From contig JAKIUS010000016.1 in assembly GCA_021647445.1 (NCBI GenBank), forward strand, positions 1 to 11,222: 11,222 nt of DNA, read 5' to 3'. Origin of the DNA: Geopsychrobacter sp. (GTDB lineage Bacteria > Desulfobacterota > Desulfuromonadia > Desulfuromonadales > Geopsychrobacteraceae). Numbering within the stretch: the first letter of the stretch is position 1; every line of letters begins with the position of its first letter. Made by a program: the position numbers and the translations under genes. Positions 1-7,268 of the stretch are shown here, in pieces. The notes under the pieces were generated by a model. It was given only the letters and a program-made list of their open reading frames with translations, had not been told where the DNA came from and ran no database searches.

Positions 1-1019
1 AGGGAATAACTGATCACGCCACGGGCGAACTCCTGACCATCGCGATCACAGAGACGCACAGCATCGCCACGCTCAAAACCGCCATCAACACCGCAAATCC
101 CGGAGGGCAGAAGACTCTTGCCACGTTTAATGACTGCCTGTTGGCCACCTTCATCAATCAGCAACTTACCGCGCGGCTTCTTGGAAAAAGCGATCCAGTG
201 TTTTTTTGCCGTCAACTTCGACTGGGCCGGTAAAAAATAGCTGCCGACATCTTCCCCAGCAAAGACCCGCGTTAAAATATGTGGACTGCGACCGTTGACA
301 ATCAGTGTACCGACCCCACTCAAGGCCGCTCTTTTTGCCGCCTTGAGCTTAGTCGCCATACCACCGGTACCGAAAGTACCCACGCTGCTGCTGCCCATCA
401 CTTCGATGGCCGGGGTCACTCGCTCGACAATCGGTATCAGTTGCGCCTGTGGGTTATCGGCCGGGTTGCTGTCGTAAAAACCATCAACATCAGAAAGGAT
501 AATCAGCATATCAGCTTCGACCAGACTGGTGACCAGCGCCGAAAGGTTATCGTTGTCACCGAAGCGAATCTCTTCGACCACCACCGTATCATTTTCATTG
601 ACGATGGGCGTCACCCCATATTCAAGCAGCGCCTCAAGGGTATTGTGGGCGTTGAGATAACGCCGTCGATTCGACAGATCATCGCGCGTCAACAAAACTT
701 GGGCGGCAACCCGGTCATACTGCTGAAAAACTTCCTTATAGGCGCGCATGATCCGTGGCTGACCGATGGCAGCGGCCGCCTGCTTCTGCGGGATGGTCTT
801 CGGCCGTCCTGCAATACCCAGCGAATTACGCCCGGCGGCCACCGCTCCGGAGGAGACCAGAATCACCTCGATACCTGTTGCAACAAGAGCGCAGATATCG
901 GTTGCCAGGCGGCCGATCATCACCTCATCCAGACCATCGACCGTCGATATTACGCCACTGCCAACCTTAATCACGACCCGCTTGACCTGTTGCCGTAGTT
1001 TATTTCGAATTTCATTCAT
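1..1019 (-). CDS. proB: Glutamate 5-kinase, 3' end cut by window edge
   Basis: This enzyme phosphorylates L-glutamate with ATP, the first committed step of proline synthesis in the cytoplasm. Reading the minus strand from 1019 gives 339 uninterrupted codons starting MNEIRNKLRQ. Visible family motifs are VVIKVGSGV (residues 15-23), VSSGAVAAGR (55-64), VNENDTVV (140-147), FGDNDNLSALV (153-163), LSDVDGFYDS (175-184) and GTGGMATKLKAA (217-228). The first 260 or so residues form the amino-acid kinase fold. Residues from about 284 look like the C-terminal PUA domain (GKLLIDEGG onwards), which is cut off; the family usually ends near 370 residues. The ATG at 1019 fits the family's N-terminus, but no strong Shine-Dalgarno is visible; an in-frame TTG at 1028 is an alternative. 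It follows obgE, an arrangement remembered from Geobacter-type genomes. A proA gene would be expected beyond the left edge. Confidence 0.96.
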   Translation of the reverse strand, partial: MNEIRNKLRQQVKRVVIKVGSGVISTVDGLDEVMIGRLATDICALVATGIEVILVSSGAVAAGRNSLGIAGRPKTIPQKQAAAAIGQPRIMRAYKEVFQQYDRVAAQVLLTRDDLSNRRRYLNAHNTLEALLEYGVTPIVNENDTVVVEEIRFGDNDNLSALVTSLVEADMLIILSDVDGFYDSNPADNPQAQLIPIVERVTPAIEVMGSSSVGTFGTGGMATKLKAAKRAALSGVGTLIVNGRSPHILTRVFAGEDVGSYFLPAQSKLTAKKHWIAFSKKPRGKLLIDEGGQQAVIKRGKSLLPSGICGVDGGFERGDAVRLCDRDGQEFARGVISYS

Positions 1020-1253
1020 GTTGGGCAATGCTTTCAGCGCCAGCAATTAAATGTGTTATCGGGTTATCCACTTGACTCAACCTGAATAAGAGATGAGTTT
1101 GCGTGCGCCATTGGAAGGGTGTCTGTCGCCAAGGATGGCGACAGTCAAGCCCCATGGATGGGTGAAAGCGTCACTGGAAATGGCGTGCGCGAACTCATCC
1201 TGTCCAAGTAGAGCGAAATGGACAACCAGAATGTGTTAAATTCCCCCGTTTTT
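1020..1253. other. obgE-proB intergenic region rich in inverted repeats
   Basis: I see no open reading frame with gene character in these 234 bases. What it does hold is secondary structure: a 108-base foldback at 1092-1199 (listed separately) and a further 6-bp inverted repeat, TGTCCA at 1201-1206 with TGGACA at 1219-1224. No convincing promoter for proB was found on the minus strand, so proB may be co-transcribed with obgE through this structured spacer. Confidence 0.6.
1092..1199 (+). repeat. Long imperfect palindrome, possible structured RNA or MITE/REP-like element
   Basis: Bases 1092-1112 pair with 1179-1199 along all 21 positions: 18 Watson-Crick pairs plus three G.U pairs (1100-1191, 1104-1187, 1105-1186). 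On the minus strand those three become C.A mismatches, so the fold is better on the plus strand. Inside the stem are a perfect 8-bp hairpin (CTGTCGCC 1123-1130 with GGCGACAG 1137-1144, 6-base loop) and a tighter CCCAT/ATGGG hairpin (1151-1155, 1158-1162). GGUG 1118-1121 can also pair with CACU 1172-1175 above a small internal loop. There is no U-tract, so it is not a simple terminator. Its identity is unknown; whether it recurs in the genome cannot be seen from one window. Confidence 0.6.
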
Positions 1254-1388
1254 CTACCGGGCGCGCCAATCATAGAGATGGGTCGCGGCCGCCTGCACCA
1301 GATCATCGACTCCCTCGCGGCTAACCGCCGAAATCAGAAAGACCTTGTGCCCCTGCGCAACAAATTCATCCTTAAGCCGCTCGGCCTC
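1254..1388 (-). pseudogene. obgE: Detached C-terminal end of Obg, downstream of an in-frame TAA
   Basis: Directly after the TAA at 1389-1391, in the same frame, 44 more sense codons follow before a TAG at 1254-1256. They read EAERLKDEF, then HKVFLISAVSREGVDDL, and end in YDWRAR. This is recognisably the normal end of the Obg G domain, including the SAV motif (G5), which contacts the guanine base. With this segment the protein would be 335 residues, the usual Obg length. There is no internal frameshift and no further decay, so the stop is either very recent or an error in the sequence. No convincing restart site for this fragment on its own is visible. Confidence 0.85.
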
Positions 1389-2261
1389 TTACCGCACTTC
1401 CGGGATATCGATCTTATTGAAGACCACCAGTTGCGGCTTTTTCGCCAACTCAATATCGTAACGTTCCAACTCATTATTGATCAGCTGAAAATTCTCAACC
1501 GGATCACCCTGCTGCAACATGCTGAGATCGACGAGATGCAAGAAGAGATCGGTGCGTTCGACGTGACGCAAAAAGCGTGTGCCGAGACCCTGCCCCTCGC
1601 TGGCGCCCTCGATCAAACCTGGAATATCGGCCACGACCATGGTCCGATCTCCCAGATCAACTACCCCGAGATTCGGCACCAAGGTCGTGAATGGATAATC
1701 GGAGATCTTCGGCTTTGCGGCCGAAATGACCGAAATCAACGTCGACTTACCCGCATTCGGCAGACCGATCAAACCGACATCAGCGAGCAATTTCAGCTCC
1801 AGACGCAACTGCCTGACCTCGCCGGGCATCCCGGGCTGGGCGTGACGTGGAGCCCGGTTGGTACTGGTCTTAAAACGAGCATTGCCCCGTCCGCCCTGAC
1901 CACCCTTAAGAAACAGGACTCGCTCATCGGAGTCGGTCAGATCGAGCATCTGCTCGCCGGTCTCGTCGTCAAACACCAGGGTGCCGGGCGGCACATGTAA
2001 AAAAAGATCGCCGCCGCCCTTGCCATGCATATCCTTACCAAGACCGGGACCACCATTTTTGGCTCGATGATGGCGCTGATAACGGAAATCGAGCAGGGTC
2101 GTCAGGCTGCTATCGACGACAAAGTAGATATCGCCACCGCGACCGCCATCCCCACCATCGGGGCCACCGCGTGGAATAAACTTCTCGCGGCGGAACGAAA
2201 CACAGCCACGACCGCCATCCCCAGAACGTGCTTCAATCAAGACCTGATCTACAAACTTCAT
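1389..2261 (-). CDS. obgE: GTPase Obg (ribosome assembly), truncated by premature stop
   Basis: Obg/CgtA is a GTPase that binds the 50S subunit and takes part in its late assembly and in stress signalling. Residues 1-157 are the glycine-rich Obg fold (GDGGRG at 14-19, [12 protein letters not shown] at 32-43). The G domain follows, with G1 GLPNAGKS (166-173), G2 TT in YPFTTLVPN (189-197), G3 DIPG (212-215) and G4 NKID (282-285). The frame then stops at TAA after IPEVR (residue 290), before the G5 motif. The family is normally about 335-340 residues, and the missing end lies intact just downstream. As written, the product would lack the SAV loop and the last helix, so full nucleotide binding is doubtful. 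The start is the family's usual MKFVDQ, with an AAGG about nine bases upstream. An intrinsic terminator lies 28 bases before the start codon, so expression depends on read-through or an unseen promoter. Confidence 0.93.
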   Translation of the reverse strand: MKFVDQVLIEARSGDGGRGCVSFRREKFIPRGGPDGGDGGRGGDIYFVVDSSLTTLLDFRYQRHHRAKNGGPGLGKDMHGKGGGDLFLHVPPGTLVFDDETGEQMLDLTDSDERVLFLKGGQGGRGNARFKTSTNRAPRHAQPGMPGEVRQLRLELKLLADVGLIGLPNAGKSTLISVISAAKPKISDYPFTTLVPNLGVVDLGDRTMVVADIPGLIEGASEGQGLGTRFLRHVERTDLFLHLVDLSMLQQGDPVENFQLINNELERYDIELAKKPQLVVFNKIDIPEVR

Positions 2262-2289
2262 CTATTTAAACCTTGGCTTGCAACAAACG

Positions 2290-2327
2290 AAAAAGGCCCG
2301 AGGATCGCTTGTGGCGAACATCGGGCC
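2290..2327 (-). terminator. Rho-independent terminator after rplU-rpmA
   Basis: On the minus strand a perfect 7-bp GC-rich stem (GGCCCGA with TCGGGCC; plus-strand 2295-2301 and 2321-2327) is followed immediately by five T's (2290-2294). Inside the loop TCGC/GCGA can add four more pairs across a symmetric 3-base internal loop. It lies 29 bases beyond the rpmA stop and 28 bases before the obgE start, so it should end most rplU-rpmA transcripts while allowing some read-through into obgE. Confidence 0.85.
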
Positions 2328-2334
2328 AGTCATT

Positions 2335-2359
2335 TCGGTACCGATTGAGATCTATCTCA
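2335..2359. repeat. Two adjacent short palindromes at the rpmA stop
   Basis: TCGGTACCGA (2335-2344) is a perfect 10-base palindrome. It is followed directly by TGAGAT-CT-ATCTCA (2346-2359), a 6-bp inverted repeat whose last three bases are the rpmA stop codon. They sit just upstream of the terminator in the minus-strand transcript. They could protect the 3' end of the mRNA or be a protein site; chance is also possible. Confidence 0.4.
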
Positions 2360-2611
2360 GGCGGAGTAGACGCTGACAAACTGGCGTCCCTTGGCCTTGG
2401 TCTCAAACTTGACCTCACCCTCAATCAGGGCAAACAGGGTGTAATCCTTGCCACAACCGACGTTGGTGCCGGGGTGGAAAGTTGTGCCACGCTGACGAAC
2501 AAGAATTGAACCGGCGGTCACTTGCTCACCACCGAAACGCTTGACGCCAAGGCGCTTGCCCGCACTATCGCGGCCATTTCTCGAACTACCGGCAGCTTTT
2601 TTATGTGCCAT
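2357..2611 (-). CDS. rpmA: 50S ribosomal protein L27
   Basis: L27 is a small basic protein of the large ribosomal subunit whose N-terminal tail reaches the peptidyl-transferase centre. The 84 residues start [16 protein letters not shown] and include [30 protein letters not shown] and [12 protein letters not shown], the complete L27 pattern at normal length. The N-terminus is the plain bacterial form, without the cleavable extension found in Firmicutes. In keeping with this, no prp protease gene lies between rplU and rpmA. The ATG is preceded by a near-perfect Shine-Dalgarno, AAGGAGG, at the right spacing. Only 11 bases separate it from the rplU stop, so the two are certainly co-transcribed. 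A strong terminator follows. Confidence 0.98.
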   Translation of the reverse strand: MAHKKAAGSSRNGRDSAGKRLGVKRFGGEQVTAGSILVRQRGTTFHPGTNVGCGKDYTLFALIEGEVKFETKAKGRQFVSVYSA

Positions 2612-2622
2612 GAGTTGCCTCC

Positions 2623-2931
2623 TTAAGCTTCGATTGCCGCGACTTTAAGTCGGGTAATAGGTTGACGGTGGCCGTATTTCTTACGATAGCCTTTGCGTCG
2701 CTTGGACTTAAAGACAAGAATCTTCTTGTCTTTTTCCTGAGCAACAATCTGCGCCACAACCTTGGCGCCTGGCACGAGAGGTGTTCCGATTTTAACCTCT
2801 TCGCCACCGACCATGAGGACGTGATCGAGTTCAACTGTCTCACCGACAGCACCCTCGATCAGCTCGACCTTAAAAAGGTCGCCTTCGGAAACTTTGTACT
2901 GTTTTCCTCCGGTCTTGATCACCGCATACAT
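2623..2931 (-). CDS. rplU: 50S ribosomal protein L21
   Basis: L21 is a structural protein of the large ribosomal subunit that binds 23S rRNA. The 102 residues start [18 protein letters not shown] and contain LDHVLMVGG and the basic stretch [20 protein letters not shown], which is the L21 signature. Length is normal. A GAGG lies 7-8 bases before the ATG. It heads the rplU-rpmA unit and is preceded by a strong promoter. The roughly 50-base leader is long enough for some control by RNA structure, but I could not recognise a known L21 leader motif in it. Confidence 0.98.
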   Translation of the reverse strand: MYAVIKTGGKQYKVSEGDLFKVELIEGAVGETVELDHVLMVGGEEVKIGTPLVPGAKVVAQIVAQEKDKKILVFKSKRRKGYRKKYGHRQPITRLKVAAIEA

Positions 2932-2987
2932 GTTTCTTACCTCGCTTCGTTAGACTTTACGACGCCGATAGAGCGCCGCAGCGGGGC

Positions 2988-3017
2988 AATATAGCCGTAC
3001 GGGGCCTGTTCTGTCAA
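2988..3017 (-). promoter_or_regulatory. Sigma70-type promoter of rplU-rpmA
   Basis: On the minus strand a consensus -35 TTGACA (plus-strand 3012-3017) is separated by 18 bases from a -10 TATATT (2988-2993), five of six matches to TATAAT. CTATAT at 17-base spacing is the alternative register. The start of transcription would fall near 2981, giving a leader of about 50 bases before rplU. This is the best promoter match in the window and suits a highly expressed ribosomal protein operon. Confidence 0.8.
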
Positions 3018-3057
3018 GAAAAATACCCCGCAAACCCCAAACAGACAAACAACCTTT

Positions 3058-4560
3058 TTATCCGGCGGCGATTTCAAACTGTTCGACATGAAAGCCGGGC
3101 CGCGAATTGATGATTATATTGCGGCCGCTCTCTTGCTCGAGCTCATCGATTCCGGCGCGTTCCTCATCAATCAGCAAACCGGCGATATCGGGATGCGCCA
3201 GCAGGGTAATCCGGCCAGCCGGCAGACCGGCAAGTTCACGCTGCAGTTCACGTAATATTTCATAGATAACCGTGAGGTGCCCTTTGACATAACCCTTCCC
3301 GTCACAATAGGAGCAGGGCTCGCACAGGGTACGTCCGATCGATTCGCGCACCCGCTTACGCGTCATTTCAACCAGACCGAGCTCACTGATCTTGAGGATA
3401 TTCGTCTTGTTCTTATCGTTCTTGAGCACCTCCTCAAAGGAAGCATGGACCTTTTCGCGATGGGCCTCTTTCTCCATGTCGATGAAATCGACAATGATCA
3501 ACCCGCCGATATTGCGCAGACGCAACTGAAAAGCGATCTCCTTCAAAGCCTCGAGATTGGTCTTGAGAATTGTATCTTCCAGATTATGCTTGCCGACATA
3601 ACGGCCAGTGTTGACATCAACGGCGGTTAAGGCCTCAGTCTGTTCGATAATAATCGAGCCACCGCTCTTCAGCCAGACCTTCTTACCGAGTGCGCGAGAA
3701 ATTTCGACCTCAAGCCCGAAGGAGTCGAAGATCGGTTCGTCACCGTCGTAGAGCTCAATACAGTAGTTAAGCTTGGGCATAAAGGTGCGGATAAAACGGA
3801 CGATTTTATTATATTCTTCCTGCGAATCAACGATGATTCGCCGCACGTCCTCAGTCAGGATATCGCGCAACACCTTGCTCGTCACATCCAGGTCCGAATG
3901 GATCAATGCGGGGGCCTTGCGGGCATCGATATCGGCACTGATCTCTTTCCAGAGATGAACCAGAAAATCCATGTCGGCCTTTAGATCAGCTTCACTCTTC
4001 CCCTCGGAGACGGTGCGCACTATAAACCCCGAACCTTCGGGTTTCATGGTCTCGACCAATAACCGCAAGCGCTCGCGCTCCTCTTCATCGTCAATCCGGC
4101 GTGAAATGCCAACGTGATCGACGGTCGGCATATAGACCAGATGACGGCCCGGCAATGAAATATGCGAGGTAATACGCGCGCCTTTGGTACTGATCGGCTC
4201 CTTGGAGATCTGCACGAGGATCTCCTGCCCCTCCTTGAGCAGATCTTCGATCGGCGGCAAAGGTGTCTCTTCCTTCTCGGACTGATCCGTACCGGAATTA
4301 TCGCCATCGACGTAGCGCGCAACCTCGTTCATTTCGTCGAAGACATCGGCAACATAGAGAAAGGCGGCTTTTTCGAGACCGATATCGACGAAGGCGGCCT
4401 GCATCCCCGGCAACACCCGGATCACCCGTCCCTTGTAGATATTGCTGACAATCCCCATTTCACGTTCACGCTCAATGTAGAGTTCGGCAATATGTCCACC
4501 CTCCAGCAGGGCCACACGTGTTTCATGCGAGGTCGTATTGATTACCAGTTCCCTGGTCAT
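3058..4560 (-). CDS. rng: Ribonuclease G (RNase E/G family endoribonuclease)
   Basis: RNase G cuts single-stranded RNA, maturing the 5' end of 16S rRNA and starting mRNA decay in the cytoplasm. The 500-residue product starts MTRELVINTTSHETRVALLE. An S1-type RNA-binding segment runs from about residue 38 (SNIYKGRVIRVLPGMQAAFVDIG) to 128, with a variable acidic insert near 80-100. The two metal-binding catalytic aspartates are in AVDVNTG (D305) and IVDFIDM (D348). The zinc-link cysteines are in LCEPCSYC (C403, C406, C409). Length matches RNase G rather than the long RNase E, and no C-terminal degradosome scaffold is present. GGAG precedes the ATG. It lies between the radical SAM/DUF2344 gene and rplU, an order I recall as common in Desulfuromonadales and Firmicutes. 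No clear terminator follows it before the rplU promoter. Confidence 0.97.
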   Translation of the reverse strand: MTRELVINTTSHETRVALLEGGHIAELYIEREREMGIVSNIYKGRVIRVLPGMQAAFVDIGLEKAAFLYVADVFDEMNEVARYVDGDNSGTDQSEKEETPLPPIEDLLKEGQEILVQISKEPISTKGARITSHISLPGRHLVYMPTVDHVGISRRIDDEEERERLRLLVETMKPEGSGFIVRTVSEGKSEADLKADMDFLVHLWKEISADIDARKAPALIHSDLDVTSKVLRDILTEDVRRIIVDSQEEYNKIVRFIRTFMPKLNYCIELYDGDEPIFDSFGLEVEISRALGKKVWLKSGGSIIIEQTEALTAVDVNTGRYVGKHNLEDTILKTNLEALKEIAFQLRLRNIGGLIIVDFIDMEKEAHREKVHASFEEVLKNDKNKTNILKISELGLVEMTRKRVRESIGRTLCEPCSYCDGKGYVKGHLTVIYEILRELQRELAGLPAGRITLLAHPDIAGLLIDEERAGIDELEQESGRNIIINSRPGFHVEQFEIAAG

Positions 4561-4581
4561 AATTCACTCCATTTCACTCTT

Positions 4582-4631
4582 TATGTTCAGATTTTATATA
4601 TGTTCATTTTTTACGTCTTTGAACTATTCAA
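4582..4631 (-). promoter_or_regulatory. Candidate rng promoter with flanking repeats
   Basis: On the minus strand TTCAAA (plus-strand 4618-4623) and TATATA (4595-4600) are separated by 17 bases in an AT-rich stretch unlike its surroundings. An 8-base direct repeat, TATGTTCA on the plus strand, occurs at 4582-4589 and 4599-4606, on either side of the -10. The -35 overlaps an inverted repeat, TTGAA-CTA-TTCAA (4619-4631). The layout would suit a regulated promoter, but the match to consensus is only moderate. Confidence 0.45.
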
Positions 4632-4669
4632 GATCACGACACTCTAAGAAACCGAACACTGAGCCCCAA

Positions 4670-7162
4670 CTACCTCAACTCGATTGCGATTTTGCGCACG
4701 CCGAGCTGTCGAACCGACTCAACATCAAGCTGCAGCAGATACGAAGCGACACGCAAGGGGCTGCCCTTGGTGAGGCACATCTCCAGTTCATTTTCGACCT
4801 GAGCCAACGACAAGACGGCGGGACGTAGATTGACAACCTTTTCAACCCCCTTCTTCAGATAAACATAATCGACCTGTTCTCTAGCGAGAAAATCGGTGAT
4901 CATCTGATCGAGGGATTGATGGGCCGCAGGTAGAGGCACACGATAGGTACTCGCCCCCACCGAAGCCGAGGGAGAGGGTGTCGATGCCGGCGGAATTTCA
5001 GCCGCAACAATCGTAAATCCCGCAGGTAACTGTGTCGCCAGACGGCTGGCGACTTCATCAGCCGCCAATGGCCTGCTCAATTCGATATCGACCAGTTCCG
5101 CCTCGCTCTCGACCCCCATGGGCAAGGCTTCAAGATAGGAAATTTTCGGGGTTGGATGAAATCCCTGCGAGAAGCGCACCGGCAGCCCCGCACGGCGCAC
5201 GGCGCGCTGAAACATGGTCAGATATTCGAGATGAGCGACCATCCTGGCCCGGCCACGTTTGGCCAGACGCAAGCGGACCCGAAAACGCAGATCGCCGTCG
5301 CTGACCACAGGACGACTCGAAACTGTAACGGGTAACTTCTGCGTTTGCTGCAGGCGCATCTTTATCTGTTCAAAATCACAAACGCCACAGGCGCTGCATT
5401 CACCACCACGGCAGTCCGGTGTCCCCTGCAACGCCATGGCCTTACGACGTTCCTTAACAAAGAAGTCTTTCGGCAGACCACAATCGATATGGTCCCAGGG
5501 GAGGATTTCATCCTCGCAGCGCTCGCGCAGATACCAATCGGCATCGATTTCGGCGACGACAAAGGCCCTCTGCCACTTGGCGAAATCAAAATGTTCACGC
5601 CAGCCATCAAAGCGGCAGCCTTCGGCCAAAGCCGCCTCTAAGAGCCGTCCGAGACGGCGATCACCCCGAGCGAAGACCCCTTCGAGATACGAAAGGCTTG
5701 CTTCATGATACTTAAAACGTAACTTCTTCGCCCGCAGGCCATCCTTGAGCAACGCCTGCCTGCGCAGAGTCTCGTCGATACCAAGTTGGGGCTGCCACTG
5801 AAAGGGAGTATGTGGCTTCGGCACGAAGGTTGAGACGGCAACATTAACGTCTGCGCCGCCCTGGGTGCCACGGCCACTACGCTTGACCCGCGCAGAGAGA
5901 TCGATAATCGCTTGCAGATCTTCATCGGTTTCACTCGGCAACCCCATCATGAAATAGAGCTTGATCAGGCGCCAGCCGAGACTAAAGGCGTTGTTGGTCG
6001 TTTCGAGCAGATCCTCTTCGGTAATTCCCTTGTTGATCAGCTGGCGCATCCGCTCAGTCCCCGCCTCGGGAGCCAAGGTAAAGCCGGTCTTACGCACCTT
6101 CTTAATCTGTTCCATCAACTCTTCGGTCAGGGAACCGACCCGCAGGCTCGGAAATGAGACCGCAATCCGCTGCTCGGCATACTTGGCCATCAAACCCTTA
6201 AGCAGGGGCTCAATACAGCCATAATCGCCGGTCGAAAGCGACAACAGCGAGATCTCCTCGTAACCGGAATTAGCCAGCGCCTCATCGACCAGTTCGGCAA
6301 TCTTCTGCGGGCTGCGTTCGCGCACCGGCCGATAGATATAACCGGCCTGACAGAACCGGCAACCACGCGTACAACCACGGGCAATCTCCATCGCCACCCG
6401 GTTGTGAACCGTCTGCATAAAGGGCACAATCGGCTCGGTCGGAAAAGAAGCCGTCTCCAGATCGGCCAGAAAACGCCGTCGCACTTGCTCATAGCCCTCT
6501 TTCAACGGACGAATGGCGGCAACCTGACCATCCTCTTTGTAATCGACCTCAAACAGCGAGGGGACATAAACCCCTTCGATGGACGCGAGGCGATCGAGCA
6601 GGAGACGGCGACTCAGGCCTTCCTGGCGCGCCAATCGTACCGCTGCGGCCAGTTCAACAATCGCCTCTTCGCCATCGCCAATAATGGCACAATCAAAAAA
6701 ATCGGCCAGGGGTTCGGGATTAAACGCGCAGGGACCACCAACCACAATCAGCGGATCCTCTTCGCTACGCTCTTCGCGCCGCAGTGCAAGCCCGGCCAGT
6801 TTAAGCATACCCAAAAGGTTGGTGTAACTCAGTTCGTACTGCAGGGTGAAGGCGATAATATCGAACTCGGCCAGCGGCAGGCCGCTCTCCAACGAGGCGA
6901 GCGGCGCCTGATCACGCTCCAGCAGTTCAGCCATATCGGGCCAGGGCGCGTAGGCACGCTCAGCGGCGACATAATCGAGATCGTTTAAAATCCGGTATAA
7001 AATGGGGAAACCGAGATAACTCATGCCCACTTCATAGACATCAGGAAACGCCAGAACCATACGCAGATCGACCTGGGTGAAATCCTTTGGCCGACTGCCC
7101 AGTTCACCTCCGAGGTAGCGTGAGGGGCGACTTACTTCTGTCAGTCTTTGAAAATCTTTCAT
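4670..7162 (-). CDS. B12-binding-type radical SAM protein fused to DUF2344 (TIGR03960/TIGR03936-like), function unknown
   Basis: This is one 830-residue protein with two parts. Residues 1 to about 600 resemble the TIGR03960 family. An N-terminal cobalamin-binding-like domain (about 30-170, with VGGPCAFNPEPLADFF and IGDGEEAIVEL) precedes a radical SAM domain whose 4Fe-4S cysteines are C264, C268 and C271 in ARGCTRGCRFCQAGY. A second cysteine cluster, C584, C589, C592 and C595 in DCRGGECSACGVC, ends this part and may hold another metal centre. From about 618 onward the sequence is DUF2344 (MVAHLEYLTMFQRAVRRAGL, FSQGFHPTPKISYLEALPMG), which is a separate protein in some bacteria. The reaction is unknown; cobalamin-dependent radical SAM chemistry on an RNA or protein is a reasonable guess from the fold and from linkage to rng. 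The start matches remembered family N-termini, but the Shine-Dalgarno is weak. It is divergent from radA. Confidence 0.9.
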   Translation of the reverse strand: MKDFQRLTEVSRPSRYLGGELGSRPKDFTQVDLRMVLAFPDVYEVGMSYLGFPILYRILNDLDYVAAERAYAPWPDMAELLERDQAPLASLESGLPLAEFDIIAFTLQYELSYTNLLGMLKLAGLALRREERSEEDPLIVVGGPCAFNPEPLADFFDCAIIGDGEEAIVELAAAVRLARQEGLSRRLLLDRLASIEGVYVPSLFEVDYKEDGQVAAIRPLKEGYEQVRRRFLADLETASFPTEPIVPFMQTVHNRVAMEIARGCTRGCRFCQAGYIYRPVRERSPQKIAELVDEALANSGYEEISLLSLSTGDYGCIEPLLKGLMAKYAEQRIAVSFPSLRVGSLTEELMEQIKKVRKTGFTLAPEAGTERMRQLINKGITEEDLLETTNNAFSLGWRLIKLYFMMGLPSETDEDLQAIIDLSARVKRSGRGTQGGADVNVAVSTFVPKPHTPFQWQPQLGIDETLRRQALLKDGLRAKKLRFKYHEASLSYLEGVFARGDRRLGRLLEAALAEGCRFDGWREHFDFAKWQRAFVVAEIDADWYLRERCEDEILPWDHIDCGLPKDFFVKERRKAMALQGTPDCRGGECSACGVCDFEQIKMRLQQTQKLPVTVSSRPVVSDGDLRFRVRLRLAKRGRARMVAHLEYLTMFQRAVRRAGLPVRFSQGFHPTPKISYLEALPMGVESEAELVDIELSRPLAADEVASRLATQLPAGFTIVAAEIPPASTPSPSASVGASTYRVPLPAAHQSLDQMITDFLAREQVDYVYLKKGVEKVVNLRPAVLSLAQVENELEMCLTKGSPLRVASYLLQLDVESVRQLGVRKIAIELR

Positions 7163-7204
7163 TTTATTTATTCTTCGGTTAGGTAGTTTGATTTACAGGC
7201 GCTG

Positions 7205-7235
7205 AAAAAGGGGCAAGCTACCACGGCAACCCCTT
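7205..7235 (-). terminator. Possible attenuator hairpin in the radical SAM gene leader
   Basis: On the minus strand AAGGGG (plus-strand 7230-7235) pairs with CCCCTT (7208-7213), and the run of T's continues to 7205. This gives a 6-bp stem, a 16-base loop and five T's. It lies about 43 bases before the start of the radical SAM gene and downstream of its likely promoter, so it could act as a conditional terminator. The long loop makes it weak. Confidence 0.35.
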
Positions 7236-7268
7236 GATAAACAAGGCAGAAAATTCATATCAGAGAGC

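Noticed and set aside
279..998. 239-codon plus-strand open frame over proB
   Set aside because: It mirrors the proB coding frame on the other strand; ProB motifs are unbroken on the minus strand.
1064..1072. Single DnaA-box-like site TTATCCACT
   Set aside because: There is one near-match only, with no cluster, AT-rich unwinding region or dnaA/dnaN nearby; expected by chance.
1075..1241. Integron attC site around the foldback (ACTCAAC at 1075, GTTAAAT at 1235)
   Set aside because: The two 7-mers fit the loose core consensus but pair poorly with each other and lie asymmetrically around the stem; no integrase or cassette gene is present.
1254..1391. Frameshift as the cause of the short Obg
   Set aside because: The conserved C-terminal residues continue in exactly the same frame after the TAA, so no insertion or deletion is needed.
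1218..2000. 260-codon plus-strand open frame over obgE
   Set aside because: It is antisense to a clear Obg sequence, lacks any recognisable domain and has no Shine-Dalgarno site.
2932..2987. Known L21 leader RNA motif before rplU
   Set aside because: The leader is about 50 bases and I could not find a stable, recognisable fold in it.
6404..6988. 194-codon plus-strand open frame inside the radical SAM gene
   Set aside because: It is a shadow of the cobalamin-binding-like region of the minus-strand protein, with no family resemblance of its own.
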